Shown here: positions 1-7,862 of the stretch, piece after piece
Layout of the letters: every line of letters begins with the position of its first letter
How positions within the stretch are numbered: the stretch's first letter is position 1
IMG/VR virus record: IMGVR_UViG_3300028030_000145
Span: 1-21,677 of that record
Strand: one strand, 5' to 3'
DNA length: 21,677 nt
Source of the DNA: a virus
Position numbers and translations under genes: made by a program
The notes under the pieces: generated by a model
Told to the model about the DNA's origin: nothing
Seen by the model: the letters and a program-made list of their open reading frames with translations, nothing else
Databases searched by the model: none

Positions 1-2
1 AC

Positions 3-149
3 TCAACCTCACTCCTGATCGAGCCCACGCCTGATGCGCTCGCGATGATGGGCTTCAGCACGATGGCCCGAAACGTGGGCCAAGAGGTGATCGAGGTCGA
101 GGCGCGTGTCCTGCCAGCCCGAGAGGTGTCGGATGGTCATGGCGACTAA
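3..149 (+). CDS. C-terminal fragment of an upstream gene, function unknown
   Basis: The frame is open from the left edge to a TAA at 147-149, giving 48 residues that read IEPTPDALAMMGFSTMARNV in the middle and VEARVLPAREV near the end. The fragment overlaps the preferred terminase start (ATG at 133) by 17 bases, which fits the tight packing of the whole window. In many phages the gene before the large terminase is the small terminase subunit. Nothing in these 48 residues (no helix-turn-helix is visible) proves that here. The frame could also be open by chance, because the region is short and GC-rich. Confidence 0.4.
   Translation, partial: STSLLIEPTPDALAMMGFSTMARNVGQEVIEVEARVLPAREVSDGHGD
121..127 (+). 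promoter_or_regulatory. ribosome binding site deciding the terminase start
   Basis: GAGAGGT ends five bases before the ATG at 133. This favours ATG 133 (or the second ATG at 139) over a GTG at 106 in the same frame. Starting at 106 would add nine residues and deepen the overlap with the upstream frame. Confidence 0.5.
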
Positions 150-1725
150 ACCGCAAGTCAAGGAGGCGATGGGCAACGTGGTGAGGCTCTCGCCGTCCAT
201 CGTCAAACTGATGCGCTACAGGGGCCAGGAGGCTCTTTTGGAGGGGCCTGCCCGCACCGGCAAAAGTTTTGGCCTCTGCCTCTACGCCCGCACCCTCTGC
301 GAATGGTTCCCCGGCGTGAAGGGCCTCTTCGTGCGTCAGACGCGCAAGTCGCTGAACGCCTCGATCCTCACTCTCTGGGAAGATCTCTTAGGCAAGGACC
401 ACCCGGTACTGCTACCTCGCAGGCAGAAGCGGACGCGGGACGACTACATCTTCCCCTACGCCGAGAACACGGTCGACGAGGTGACCTACAAGGGCGTGAG
501 CGAGATTCACCTGATCGGGATGGACAACCCCGAGCGGCTGATGAGCACCGAGTACGACTTCATTTTCGTCTTCGAGGCCACGGAACTCTCGCTGCGGGCG
601 TGGGCTCTTGCGTTCTCGCGCTTGTCGAACGGCCACCTTCCGTGGAACTTCCAAGTCGCCGACTGCAACCCGGCAGCCGAGACACATTGGCTAAACCTGC
701 GTGCCGACGAGCCCGAGATGGAGGGCAACCAGGAGACGGGGCAGAACAAGATGCTGCGCATCCCCACGAATCTGAAGGACAACCCGAAGTTCTGGGACTC
801 GGAGCGCAAGGCGTGGACGCCGCAAGGTGTCGCGTACAACCGCAAGCTCGACAACCTCCCACCGCTTGAGAGGGCTCGCCTTAGAGATGGCAAGTGGGTG
901 AGCGCCTCGGGGCAAGTCTTCGAGGCTTGGCGGCAGGACCACCACGTTGTCCAAGGCAAACTGCGCAAGCGGCAGCTCGAGTCCCACCACGAGTGGTATC
1001 TCGATCCGATCCGAGACGAGTTCGGCAACGGCGACTTCGAGCAGCGCACGGTCGAGTATTTCCTCGTGGGTGTGGACTGGGGCTTCCGTCCAGACCCCGG
1101 CACAGCGGCTCTCTACGCGGTGGACGATCACGGGCGCTTGTTCGTGGTCTTCGAGTACTACATCACCGGCAAGGCGCTCGACTGGTGGGCGCAGAAGATC
1201 GTCGGGTGGCAGAAGCGATACGACGTTCGCGCCATCATCTGCGACGTGCCCGAAGAGAAGAGCCGGACGCTGAACGACATGATGGGGCACAAGCTCGGCA
1301 TGGACGGCAGGCCGATAGCTCGAGTCGCGAAGAAGGGGACGGGCTCGGTGGCTTCGGGCATCGACATCTTGCGCTGGCACTTGGACGACGACGAGGACGG
1401 CGAGCCCCGCTTGCGCTACTTCGCAACCTCCCCGATGGTCACAGACTCCTACCTCGTGGATGAGATGGTGCCGACCTGCGGGCCGAAGGAGTACCCCGGC
1501 TATGTCTACCACGTTCGCGTTGATGGCAAGCCCAACAAGGACGCGCCGGTCGATCTGAACAACCACGCCATCGACAGGGACCGCTATGTCGCCACCTACA
1601 ACTGGGACAACAAGCACCGATCACGCAAGGTCCCCGAGCTAGTCAAGAACCCCGGAACGCTCGGGGCTCAACTGAACATGTCCAAACGAATCAAGGACGC
1701 CTTCAAAGCGGCGCAGAGCAAATGA
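133..1725 (+). CDS. terL: terminase large subunit (DNA packaging ATPase and nuclease)
   Basis: This is the motor protein that pumps phage DNA into the prohead at the portal and cuts the concatemer. Counting from ATG 133 it has 530 residues, a normal size for the family. The N-terminal ATPase half has a Walker A motif GPARTGKS at about residues 38-45 and a Walker B strand FIFVFE at about 143-148, followed by a conserved ATE. The C-terminal half looks like the RNase H-fold nuclease: VGVDWG with Asp about 315, IICDVPEE with Asp about 371, and NNHAIDRDRY with Asp about 481, which are the expected acidic metal ligands. The stop overlaps the portal start (ATGA), so the two are probably translationally coupled. 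No small-subunit gene is confirmed in this window. Confidence 0.95.
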   Translation: MVMATKPQVKEAMGNVVRLSPSIVKLMRYRGQEALLEGPARTGKSFGLCLYARTLCEWFPGVKGLFVRQTRKSLNASILTLWEDLLGKDHPVLLPRRQKRTRDDYIFPYAENTVDEVTYKGVSEIHLIGMDNPERLMSTEYDFIFVFEATELSLRAWALAFSRLSNGHLPWNFQVADCNPAAETHWLNLRADEPEMEGNQETGQNKMLRIPTNLKDNPKFWDSERKAWTPQGVAYNRKLDNLPPLERARLRDGKWVSASGQVFEAWRQDHHVVQGKLRKRQLESHHEWYLDPIRDEFGNGDFEQRTVEYFLVGVDWGFRPDPGTAALYAVDDHGRLFVVFEYYITGKALDWWAQKIVGWQKRYDVRAIICDVPEEKSRTLNDMMGHKLGMDGRPIARVAKKGTGSVASGIDILRWHLDDDEDGEPRLRYFATSPMVTDSYLVDEMVPTCGPKEYPGYVYHVRVDGKPNKDAPVDLNNHAIDRDRYVATYNWDNKHRSRKVPELVKNPGTLGAQLNMSKRIKDAFKAAQSK

Positions 1726-3518
1726 GCACACTATTCAGCAAGGAACTACAGCGATGGTCCGGCATCAACGCCGCGCAGAAGGCTGACAAGGAGGCGATTG
1801 AGAAGTTCAAGAGCATCCGCAACTCGATCCAGGGCAAGGACAAGGCCCCAACAAATATCGCGTGGGAGTACATCACGCTCGTCCTGCCGCAGATGGTCTG
1901 GAAGAACCCTGGCCTGGTGGTCGAGTCGTCTGTCCCCGGTGAGGCGGCCTATGACTCCATCGGCTTACAGTTCGCCTTGCAGGCGCTCATGGACGATCAG
2001 AAGCTTGCCTGCGAGTGGGAGCAAATTTTCGCGGACTCGCTCGCCTTCCGAGGCGTGTCGATGGTGACGACTGAACTCAACTACGCGCCACGGTTCGCGG
2101 ACGGGATCAAGTTCCTGGGCTGGGACGGGAAAGAGGCCACGCTGAAGAGTGGGCAGGAGGTCGAGACCCCGCGCATGGTCAGGCTCGACCCGACCGATTT
2201 CGTGGTGGATCCAGACGCACTCTCGCCGTCTCGAGCCCGCTTCATGGGCCATTGCTGGGATGCCTATGTCGAGGACCTCGAGGAACTCTCAGAGCAGGGC
2301 GAGGCTTGGAACATGGACCGCATCCTGGCAATCTCTGGAGATCCTGGCTATGCGAGTGCGACGAACACCGAGCGCGAGACGCTCAAGGTCTGGGAGATGT
2401 TCGTCCCTGGCAAGTTGGACCCCATCGCCCTTGATGCGCACGAAGGCCCCGAAGACCCCGAGAGTCCACAGTACGCAGACCTCTACAACGGCACCGTTTA
2501 CACGATGGCGAGCGGCGGAGAGGGCGGCAAGGACATCCGCAAGCCACGCCTCTACCGGGGACCAAAGTGCGGCCCCTACGGGATCTACACGGGTTCGCCA
2601 ATCCCTGGGGTTGGAACGCGCATGGCCCCCCTCATGGCCGTGCACCACCAGATCACCGAAGCCACGCGCATGGAGAAGGCACTTGTGCGCGCCGTGGACG
2701 CTTACAAGCGCATCGTGCTAACCGCCTTCAAGGAGTATGAGGAAGCGATCAAGGACGCGGGCAACGATGGCATTGTGAGCCTGGAGATCTCGGGCCAACT
2801 GCTCAAGGACGCGATCAAGGAGGTGGTTGTCGGTGGCCCGTCGAAGGAGCTGATCGACTCCGTGTCTATGGCGCGGCAGAACCTTGACGAGGCCCTGGGG
2901 CTCTCGCAGACGAAGAAGGGCATCGCTACGGCTGGAACCACGGCAACCGCTGAGAGCATCGCCGACAAGGCCGGAGACATGCGCCTAGCCATGCACCGCG
3001 AGGGAGTCCAGCGCACCGCCTGCGAACAGGTGTGGGTCATGGGCTGGCACGTTGAAAACTCGCCCGACTTCATGATTACGCTGCCACCGGCTGCGCTTGA
3101 GAAGTCCATGCAGAGCCTTGGAGTGCAGATGGACCAAGGGGACGGCGCTGTTGCGGTCTACCAGGGCGGTGGTTCACTCCACGCCTTCGACCCAACAACC
3201 CCAGGGACAGCCTACGACGGCAAGCGGATCAAGTTCGAGCCGCAGTCGATGGAGCGCACGAGCGAGGGCGTCCAGCAGCGACGAGCCATGCAAACCCTCG
3301 AGGCGGTTCAGATCATCTCACAGATGGACCCTGCCCTTCCACGAGACAAGATCGCTGAGGATCATGGTCGGAGGCTCAACATCGAGGGCCTAGGAACCTA
3401 CTTCAAGGACACTTCGGCTCAAGAGCCACAACAGCAGCAGATGGCCAGGATGAGCCCTGACGGGGCCTCTCTTGACGGTGTGCGTGGCGGCGGGCAGTCG
3501 CAGGCGGACAACCTCTAA
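1722..3518 (+). CDS. portal protein
   Basis: This is probably the portal, which forms the twelve-subunit ring at one capsid vertex through which DNA enters and leaves. The call rests on its position directly after the terminase and before the scaffold and capsid genes, its length of 598 residues (typical), and its sequence character. The N-terminus is helical and charged. The segment PRMVRLDPTDFVVDPDA at about residues 150-166 is of a kind seen in podovirus-type portals. Long helices follow around residues 310-430. The last 30 residues are rich in Gln and Gly and probably disordered (QEPQQQQMARM). It begins inside the terminase stop codon and ends in a TAATG overlap with the next gene. No strong Shine-Dalgarno precedes it, so translation probably depends on coupling. 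Confidence 0.85.
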   Translation: MSTLFSKELQRWSGINAAQKADKEAIEKFKSIRNSIQGKDKAPTNIAWEYITLVLPQMVWKNPGLVVESSVPGEAAYDSIGLQFALQALMDDQKLACEWEQIFADSLAFRGVSMVTTELNYAPRFADGIKFLGWDGKEATLKSGQEVETPRMVRLDPTDFVVDPDALSPSRARFMGHCWDAYVEDLEELSEQGEAWNMDRILAISGDPGYASATNTERETLKVWEMFVPGKLDPIALDAHEGPEDPESPQYADLYNGTVYTMASGGEGGKDIRKPRLYRGPKCGPYGIYTGSPIPGVGTRMAPLMAVHHQITEATRMEKALVRAVDAYKRIVLTAFKEYEEAIKDAGNDGIVSLEISGQLLKDAIKEVVVGGPSKELIDSVSMARQNLDEALGLSQTKKGIATAGTTATAESIADKAGDMRLAMHREGVQRTACEQVWVMGWHVENSPDFMITLPPAALEKSMQSLGVQMDQGDGAVAVYQGGGSLHAFDPTTPGTAYDGKRIKFEPQSMERTSEGVQQRRAMQTLEAVQIISQMDPALPRDKIAEDHGRRLNIEGLGTYFKDTSAQEPQQQQMARMSPDGASLDGVRGGGQSQADNL

Positions 3519-3832
3519 TGGCCACCTACACGTTCCGGGACTCGGCCACGGGCGGCGAAGTGCTGGTCTCGATGTCCATGCGCGAGGCCGTGAGCATTGG
3601 CGAGTCGATCACGAGGGGCGGGCGCGAGCTTGTCCGCCTCCCAGACATGCCACAGAAGGCCATCGTCTCGAAAGGCGTTGGCCACGTCTCGAACACTCTC
3701 CCGCCCTGGACTCCAGGCGCGGACTCTTACGACTCCACAGGCCGCCCCATCATCTGTGGGCAGGCCGACGTGGACCGCATCAAGCGGAAGAACCCAGGCT
3801 TTGACTACGGCGAGGACGCCATAAAACGATGA
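3518..3832 (+). CDS. small FmdB-like phage protein lacking the zinc cysteines
   Basis: A 104-residue protein begins at an ATG that shares one base with the portal stop (TAATG) and ends in an ATGA overlap with the scaffold gene. Its first 25 residues (MATYTFRDSATGGEVLVSMS) follow the layout of the FmdB-type zinc-ribbon proteins common next to phage head genes, which usually begin M-P-x-Y-x-F/Y. The CxxC pairs are missing; the only cysteine is in RPIICGQADVDR near residue 85. The C-terminal part, with DSTGRPII followed by a charged helix, resembles the tail of similar small phage proteins. Its role is unknown. A head-assembly accessory function is an inference from position only. Confidence 0.45.
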   Translation: MATYTFRDSATGGEVLVSMSMREAVSIGESITRGGRELVRLPDMPQKAIVSKGVGHVSNTLPPWTPGADSYDSTGRPIICGQADVDRIKRKNPGFDYGEDAIKR

Positions 3833-4767
3833 TTGACCACCAAGAAGCAGACGACCAAGCACCCGATCCGTTCGACGCCGCCCTCATGGAGGCCATCCCT
3901 GATGAGGCTGGCGACGTGGAGATGGAGGCTCCCACCGTTGAGACATCTGAGGAAGTTTCCCTTGACCCTGCGCCCGCAGAGGCCCAAGATAGCCTCAATG
4001 GTGAAGACCCGAGCCCATCGGGATCCTCCGCGCTCATGCGAGCGATGGACGAAATCAACAGGGCTCGCATCCCGTCCGCAATCCTCGACGGAAAATCCGA
4101 GGACGAGCTACTAGCGATTGGGAAGCAAGCGGCACTTGACCGGGCGCAGCGCGATCGCGAGTGGCACGAAAGGCAAACTCAAGGACGCGAAACAAGCGCC
4201 GGGACTGCCGAGGAAGAAGGCCCTGCGGGTGAGCTTGACACGGGTGGCACCGAAGAAAGCGACGAAGCGGAAACCCCGTTCGACCTCGATGCCGTCCGCA
4301 CCGCGCTGGTGGAAGAGTACGGAGAGGAAGCCGCCCGCCCGCACATCCAAGCCTTAGAGGCACAAGAAGCTCACATGAAGCGACTTGAGGCTTCACTTGA
4401 AGAAGAGCGACAGGCCCGCCAGCTTGAACCTCTGAACCGGAAGATCGAGGAAGTCTGGGAGGGATTGGCCGTTGATCGGCCCGCTCTTTCTGAACCTGAG
4501 ACTCGACAGAAGGTCGAGGTGCTTGCTCAACAACTCCACGAGTTAGAGCCGGACCTCTACAAGGACAAGACCCCCGAGGAGTGGATTCCAATCGTTCTCG
4601 AACGTGCGGCGACCACGATCCTGGGACCCCTGCCAACTCCTGCGAGTCCACGGCGGCGCTCTCACGCGCAACCGACCGCCCCCTCGGCACGCTCGAAGGA
4701 TCGCCCGCTTACTGCGGATGAACGCTTCGAAGCCGCGCTCTTGGAAGCAGTCCCGGATGAGTCCTGA
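3829..4767 (+). CDS. probable capsid scaffolding protein
   Basis: The call rests mainly on position, between portal and major capsid protein, and on composition. The 312 residues are strongly acidic and rich in Glu, Ala and Gln, with predicted helix or coiled coil around residues 165-210 and 220-265. The ends look disordered. No enzyme motif or protease triad is visible. Scaffolds guide assembly of the capsid shell and leave before or during packaging. Residues 15-27 (FDAALMEAIPDEA) and 300-312 (FEAALLEAVPDES) are clearly related to each other, so the same short helix plus PDE tail caps both ends of the protein. The start overlaps the previous stop (ATGA). A GAGGA sits 12 bases upstream, which is rather far. 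Confidence 0.65.
   Translation: MIDHQEADDQAPDPFDAALMEAIPDEAGDVEMEAPTVETSEEVSLDPAPAEAQDSLNGEDPSPSGSSALMRAMDEINRARIPSAILDGKSEDELLAIGKQAALDRAQRDREWHERQTQGRETSAGTAEEEGPAGELDTGGTEESDEAETPFDLDAVRTALVEEYGEEAARPHIQALEAQEAHMKRLEASLEEERQARQLEPLNRKIEEVWEGLAVDRPALSEPETRQKVEVLAQQLHELEPDLYKDKTPEEWIPIVLERAATTILGPLPTPASPRRRSHAQPTAPSARSKDRPLTADERFEAALLEAVPDES
3871..3909 (+). repeat. scaffold terminal motif, copy 1 (N-terminal)
   Basis: Encodes FDAALMEAIPDEA, residues 15-27 of the probable scaffold. Nine of 13 residues match the copy at the C-terminus and the rest are conservative changes. The two DNA copies differ mainly at third codon positions. Confidence 0.7.
4726..4764 (+). repeat. scaffold terminal motif, copy 2 (C-terminal)
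   Basis: Encodes FEAALLEAVPDES, the last 13 residues of the probable scaffold, immediately before the stop. It pairs with the copy at residues 15-27. Confidence 0.7.
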
Positions 4768-4793
4768 GCGCCGCTGACACTCAACATCAAACC

Positions 4794-4799
4794 GGAGGA
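4794..4799 (+). promoter_or_regulatory. strong ribosome binding site of the capsid gene
   Basis: GGAGGA ends five bases before the ATG at 4805. It is among the best matches to the anti-Shine-Dalgarno sequence in the window and sits in one of the few true gaps between genes. This fits the need for very high capsid protein output. Confidence 0.8.
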
Positions 4800-4804
4800 C
4801 AGTA

Positions 4805-5971
4805 ATGTCCATTGCTCAGTTCAACGATCTTGCGATCAAAACCGGCGATACCATCGTCGGGTCGGAAGACCACATGCTCAACCTGGTGCAGGCGCGAGCC
4901 CACACCCCTGCGTTCCTGATCGCTGGAAAGTCGGCAGAAGAGGTCTTCGAATCATCTCCTACCCTGCGAGACATCCTCTACCTGAAGAAGGAGGATCGTG
5001 GCCAGCGCTACGACATCGCAGACCTCGACGTGAACTTCACAAACCCCCAGGTCGGAACTCCGGCCACAGCGGAGTGGAGCTTCTACTACAACTACATGGC
5101 GTGGTCGAAGCCAGAGATCGAGCTCAACGCGACCAGTGACATGGGGCCGAAGTTCCGCCGCACGCGGTACAAGAAGGTCCTTCGTGGCAAGCAGCAGAAC
5201 CTCTGGCAGTCGATGATTGACCAGATGGAAGATGAGTGCTGGGCCGCTGCGGATGACGTTGCGATGCGGACCACGTACAAGGCCCCAATGTCGATCCCGT
5301 ACTTCATCACTGAAGAGACGGGCGGCGTTCCTCTTGACGCTCAGACCGGTGCGCCCCTTGCTTCGGGTTCGGTCATGGGTATCTCGCCCGCTACCTATCC
5401 GACGTGGGACAACCACCGCTTGCGGTACACGTCCACGGGCCTCCCTGTTGACGGCGGCACGGACTTCATCTCGAAGTGCGTGGCGATGACCACGAAGTTG
5501 GGTTACCGCAAGATCCGTGGCTTGAAAGAGCACGGAGAAGGCGAGACCCGCTCGGACGTGGCGTTCATCTCTGACACGGGCCTTGGATACCTCACGGCGG
5601 CTCTCCGTCTTGGCCAGGACCAGTGGAACAGTCGCGAACTTGCGAACGGTGACTTGATGCTCTCGGGCGTTGCGTACCAGAACATCCCGTCTCTCGATAC
5701 GGCTGCTGTCTACACAGACGGCGCTGGCGGACTGGCAACGGAAGAGAAAGGTGGCGCTGCCTCCAACACGGGACCCCGTGTCTACTTCTGCACGAAGGAC
5801 GCGCTCAAGCCCTTCTTCTTCAAGGGGCAGCACTTCTCTGTTGACGATCCCGTCAACCTCACCGCGATTGGCAAGCCGAACAACTGGGTCCAGGGTGCAA
5901 ACATCTGGAACCAGCTCTGGTGTGGCCTTCGCAACCGTCTCGGAATCGTTAGCCCGACTGGCGCTCTGTAA
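4805..5971 (+). CDS. major capsid protein (probably HK97-type fold)
   Basis: This is probably the shell-forming head protein. It has 388 residues, follows the scaffold, is preceded by a strong ribosome binding site, and is followed by a decoration-like gene. No catalytic motif is visible. The N-terminal region (residues about 20-75) is helical and charged and may act as an N-arm or in scaffold contact. The segment FYYNYMAWSKPEIELNATSD near 92-112, followed by a basic RRTRYKKVLRGKQQNLW stretch, is the sort of extended loop and spine helix seen in HK97-fold proteins. The C-terminal half holds the Gly-rich, aromatic region ending WNQLWCGLRNRLG. Assignment is by context and general character. No motif that would be conclusive for the fold can be read by eye. 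Confidence 0.8.
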   Translation: MSIAQFNDLAIKTGDTIVGSEDHMLNLVQARAHTPAFLIAGKSAEEVFESSPTLRDILYLKKEDRGQRYDIADLDVNFTNPQVGTPATAEWSFYYNYMAWSKPEIELNATSDMGPKFRRTRYKKVLRGKQQNLWQSMIDQMEDECWAAADDVAMRTTYKAPMSIPYFITEETGGVPLDAQTGAPLASGSVMGISPATYPTWDNHRLRYTSTGLPVDGGTDFISKCVAMTTKLGYRKIRGLKEHGEGETRSDVAFISDTGLGYLTAALRLGQDQWNSRELANGDLMLSGVAYQNIPSLDTAAVYTDGAGGLATEEKGGAASNTGPRVYFCTKDALKPFFFKGQHFSVDDPVNLTAIGKPNNWVQGANIWNQLWCGLRNRLGIVSPTGAL

Positions 5972-5975
5972 GCCT

Positions 5976-5980
5976 GGAGG
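5976..5980 (+). promoter_or_regulatory. ribosome binding site of the decoration gene
   Basis: GGAGG lies nine bases before the ATG at 5990, in an 18-base gap after the capsid stop. Confidence 0.7.
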
Positions 5981-5989
5981 CTTCAAATC

Positions 5990-6463
5990 ATGCAGATCAA
6001 CACAACACTCCCCGGCAACGCGGGTTTCCGCATTGACGAGCAAGACGCTCCAATGACCATCGCCGCAGGCGTGACGGTCACAAAGGGCAAGGTCTATCAG
6101 GTGGACAACACGACGGCAACGGAGGCGGCACACGGGGTCCTCTCTGAGGTCAAGGCCGTCGTTGCGGCCGATTCCATCATCCCTCAAACCCTGTACGTTG
6201 TCGCCTTGGAAGATGGCGCGGCGGGGGAGACCAAGATGTTCCGGTTTTCCGGCTGGGTCGAGGCTCGGATGGACGCGGGTTTCACGCCTGCGGCGAACTC
6301 GAAACTCGGCGCAGCGTTTGGCGACACGATGGCGGCGGCCTCCATCGAGGGCGCAAAATGCATTGCGTTCAACCCTGAACTGGCTCCGGCTGCCGGTGCC
6401 CTGATCTACGTCTACTTCAAAGGCGACGGGTTCGGCACCTTCGCCCTGTTCGGTACCGCGTAG
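5990..6463 (+). CDS. probable capsid decoration (cement) protein
   Basis: A 157-residue, beta-rich protein lies directly after the major capsid gene. It is rich in Ala, Gly, Val and Thr, with alternating hydrophobic strands such as VTVTKGKVYQVDNTT and ALIYVYFKGDGFG. The pattern of an N-terminal PMTIAAGVTVTKGKVYQV strand pair followed by GVL and FRFSGWVEARMD resembles phage head-decoration proteins, which bind the outside of the mature shell and stabilise it against DNA pressure. No enzyme motif is seen. The role is inferred from position and strand pattern. A head-fibre or minor capsid protein is the main alternative. Confidence 0.6.
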   Translation: MQINTTLPGNAGFRIDEQDAPMTIAAGVTVTKGKVYQVDNTTATEAAHGVLSEVKAVVAADSIIPQTLYVVALEDGAAGETKMFRFSGWVEARMDAGFTPAANSKLGAAFGDTMAAASIEGAKCIAFNPELAPAAGALIYVYFKGDGFGTFALFGTA

Positions 6464-6480
6464 GTCGCCTGACGCTTGAG

Positions 6481-6512
6481 GCTCCCCGCGCACCTGATCC
6501 TGCGTGGGGGGC
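6481..6512 (+). other. strong RNA hairpin between decoration and adaptor genes
   Basis: Bases 6481-6492 can pair with 6501-6512 to give a 12-base-pair GC-rich stem with two G-U wobbles, around an 8-base loop (CCTGATCC). No T-run follows, so it is not a standard intrinsic terminator. It lies in the largest gap of the window (73 bases), just after the two most abundant head proteins. It may stabilise the upstream mRNA end, act as a processing site, or attenuate reading into the tail genes. Confidence 0.6.
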
Positions 6513-6524
6513 CGACCACACACC

Positions 6525-6530
6525 CGGAGA
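6525..6530 (+). promoter_or_regulatory. ribosome binding site deciding the adaptor start
   Basis: CGGAGA ends six bases before the ATG at 6537. A GTG at 6504 in the same frame lies inside the right arm of the hairpin and has no such site, so 6537 is the better start. Confidence 0.6.
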
Positions 6531-6536
6531 CTCCAC

Positions 6537-7511
6537 ATGGTTCTCGTCGCTCGAAAAGTCAGCGCTTACATCAAGCACGCCCTCGGCGGCGAACTCTCGG
6601 CGGATGTCCCGTGCCTGGACGTAGCGAACCAAGCCGCAGTCTCTATGGAGTCGTCTCGTAAGTGGTCGTATCTGATCCGAAGTGCGAGAGGCTTGAACTT
6701 CCGCTCACCCGTGACGGGCACAGGTGCGACCTACACGGCGGCCACGAAGACGTTGACCGGAACGGAGTTGGGGTCCTATCTCTACGTCCCCGGCGATAGC
6801 GTCTCCATCACGTTCGGCGGCGCACCGTTCGGCACCTACGATATTGTTGGGTCAGACGCTGCCGCTGGAACGGTGACGCTCGACGCGCCCGCCCTGACGG
6901 CCAACGTCATCGAGCTGGGCTTCACGGTCAACCAGCCGCGCATTCTCCTACCTAGCGACTTCGGGCGGCTTATCAGCCTCCACGGGGCGACGAACGGTTC
7001 TCTTCGGTACATCTACCCGGATTCCATCTCGGGTCTCGTCGAAGAGGAGGCTTACTTTAACGCCAACACGTCCTTCACCACCGGCTACCACGTTGAGTGG
7101 AACAGCGGGGCGGATAAGACGCAGCCAGTCGCCACATTGCGTATCACGCCCGAGCCTACCGCTGGGGAGTTTGACGCTCTCTCTGCGGTCTACTATCGCG
7201 AGTGGCCTGACCTGACGGCGGACGATGACATTGTTCCGATCCCTTCGTACATGGAAGCGCTCTACATTCAGTTCTGCCGAGCCTTCGCGATCGGGTACGA
7301 AGGCTCGGGCGAAACAATCGCGGCGATGCAGGGGGCCGTGGCTGCGGTCCAGGCTGGTCCGATCTACCGCAATGCCGTGGTGCGCGACTCTGCGCAACAG
7401 CTCGAGGAGGGCCGCATCCGTAACCGTGGAATCTCGTCTGCCGTCGATGGTGGAGTGTCGTTGACCGATGCACTCGCTCGGACGCAGACCTCGGACGTGG
7501 ACTTCTTCTAG
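6537..7511 (+). CDS. probable head-tail adaptor protein
   Basis: A 324-residue protein (from ATG 6537) stands where podoviruses carry the adaptor ring that joins portal to tail nozzle. The N-terminus MVLVARKVSAYIKHALGGEL is helical. The middle (residues about 50-160) is beta-rich, including TLTGTELGSYLYVPGDSVSI, and could be an inserted barrel. The C-terminal third has YREWPDLTADDDIVPIPSYM followed by a helix EALYIQFCRAFAIGYEGSGE (about residues 219-260) and a helix with RNAVVRDSAQQLEEGRIRN. A 'DD-P-IP-ME' turn leading into a helix of this kind is seen in several phage adaptors. The stop is followed at once by the next ATG (TAGATG). The function is inferred. A minor head protein is the alternative. 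Confidence 0.5.
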   Translation: MVLVARKVSAYIKHALGGELSADVPCLDVANQAAVSMESSRKWSYLIRSARGLNFRSPVTGTGATYTAATKTLTGTELGSYLYVPGDSVSITFGGAPFGTYDIVGSDAAAGTVTLDAPALTANVIELGFTVNQPRILLPSDFGRLISLHGATNGSLRYIYPDSISGLVEEEAYFNANTSFTTGYHVEWNSGADKTQPVATLRITPEPTAGEFDALSAVYYREWPDLTADDDIVPIPSYMEALYIQFCRAFAIGYEGSGETIAAMQGAVAAVQAGPIYRNAVVRDSAQQLEEGRIRNRGISSAVDGGVSLTDALARTQTSDVDFF

Positions 7512-7862
7512 ATGGCGGGCTCCTTCACAATGGCAGTCGAAGGGATCGCGGCCTACGTGGCTGGAACGAAGGTCTACCCGCTCGATGGGAAGGGCGGCTA
7601 CACGACGGACGAGAACCTTGCCTTCGTGCGGCGTGACCAGACCTCGGTGCTGAACTTCATGTTCGCGAGCATCGAGGCGGCCCTGTCTGACGTTGAAGTC
7701 TTCCACGGTGACGGCTCGCGGGCGCTCTACTTCACGCAGGGCGACACGGGGCTCGACATCTGGCAGCCCAACCTTCAAGGCGGTGTGCGCCTCACGGGCA
7801 CCTGGTACGTCACGTTTGGCGATGCCACCCCCTCGTGGAACTTCGGCTTCGAGGTGAAGTGA
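7512..7862 (+). CDS. small hypothetical structural protein
   Basis: I do not recognise this 116-residue protein. It looks beta-rich, with strands around LYFTQGDTGLDIWQPNLQGG and GTWYVTFGDATPSWNFGFEV, and has no signal peptide, membrane segment or catalytic motif. It starts directly after the adaptor stop (TAGATG), without a visible Shine-Dalgarno, and ends in a TGATG overlap with the large tail gene. That placement suggests translational coupling and a role at the head-tail joint or as a partner of the tail protein, but this is inference from position only. Confidence 0.6.
   Translation: MAGSFTMAVEGIAAYVAGTKVYPLDGKGGYTTDENLAFVRRDQTSVLNFMFASIEAALSDVEVFHGDGSRALYFTQGDTGLDIWQPNLQGGVRLTGTWYVTFGDATPSWNFGFEVK

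Noticed and set aside
106-132. GTG start for the terminase at 106
   Set aside because: ATG 133 has a better placed Shine-Dalgarno (GAGAGGT), and conserved terminase sequence begins later.
691-1617. 308-codon minus-strand open frame opposite the terminase
   Set aside because: Lies entirely opposite the conserved terminase. Val/Leu/Arg-rich and without motif.
6481-6536. Intrinsic terminator after the decoration gene
   Set aside because: The hairpin is strong but the following bases (CGACCACACACCC) contain no T-run, so it is listed only as a hairpin.
4952-6538. 528-codon open frame on the minus strand opposite the capsid and decoration genes
   Set aside because: It is a shadow of GC-rich coding DNA: Arg/Val/Asp-rich sequence with no recognisable domain, fully opposite two well-supported genes with good ribosome binding sites.
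7835-7861. Earlier in-frame start for the large tail protein
   Set aside because: ATG 7862 follows GAGGTGAAG and overlaps the previous stop as most neighbours do. The extra residues MELRLRGEV are an out-of-frame reading of the previous gene's end.
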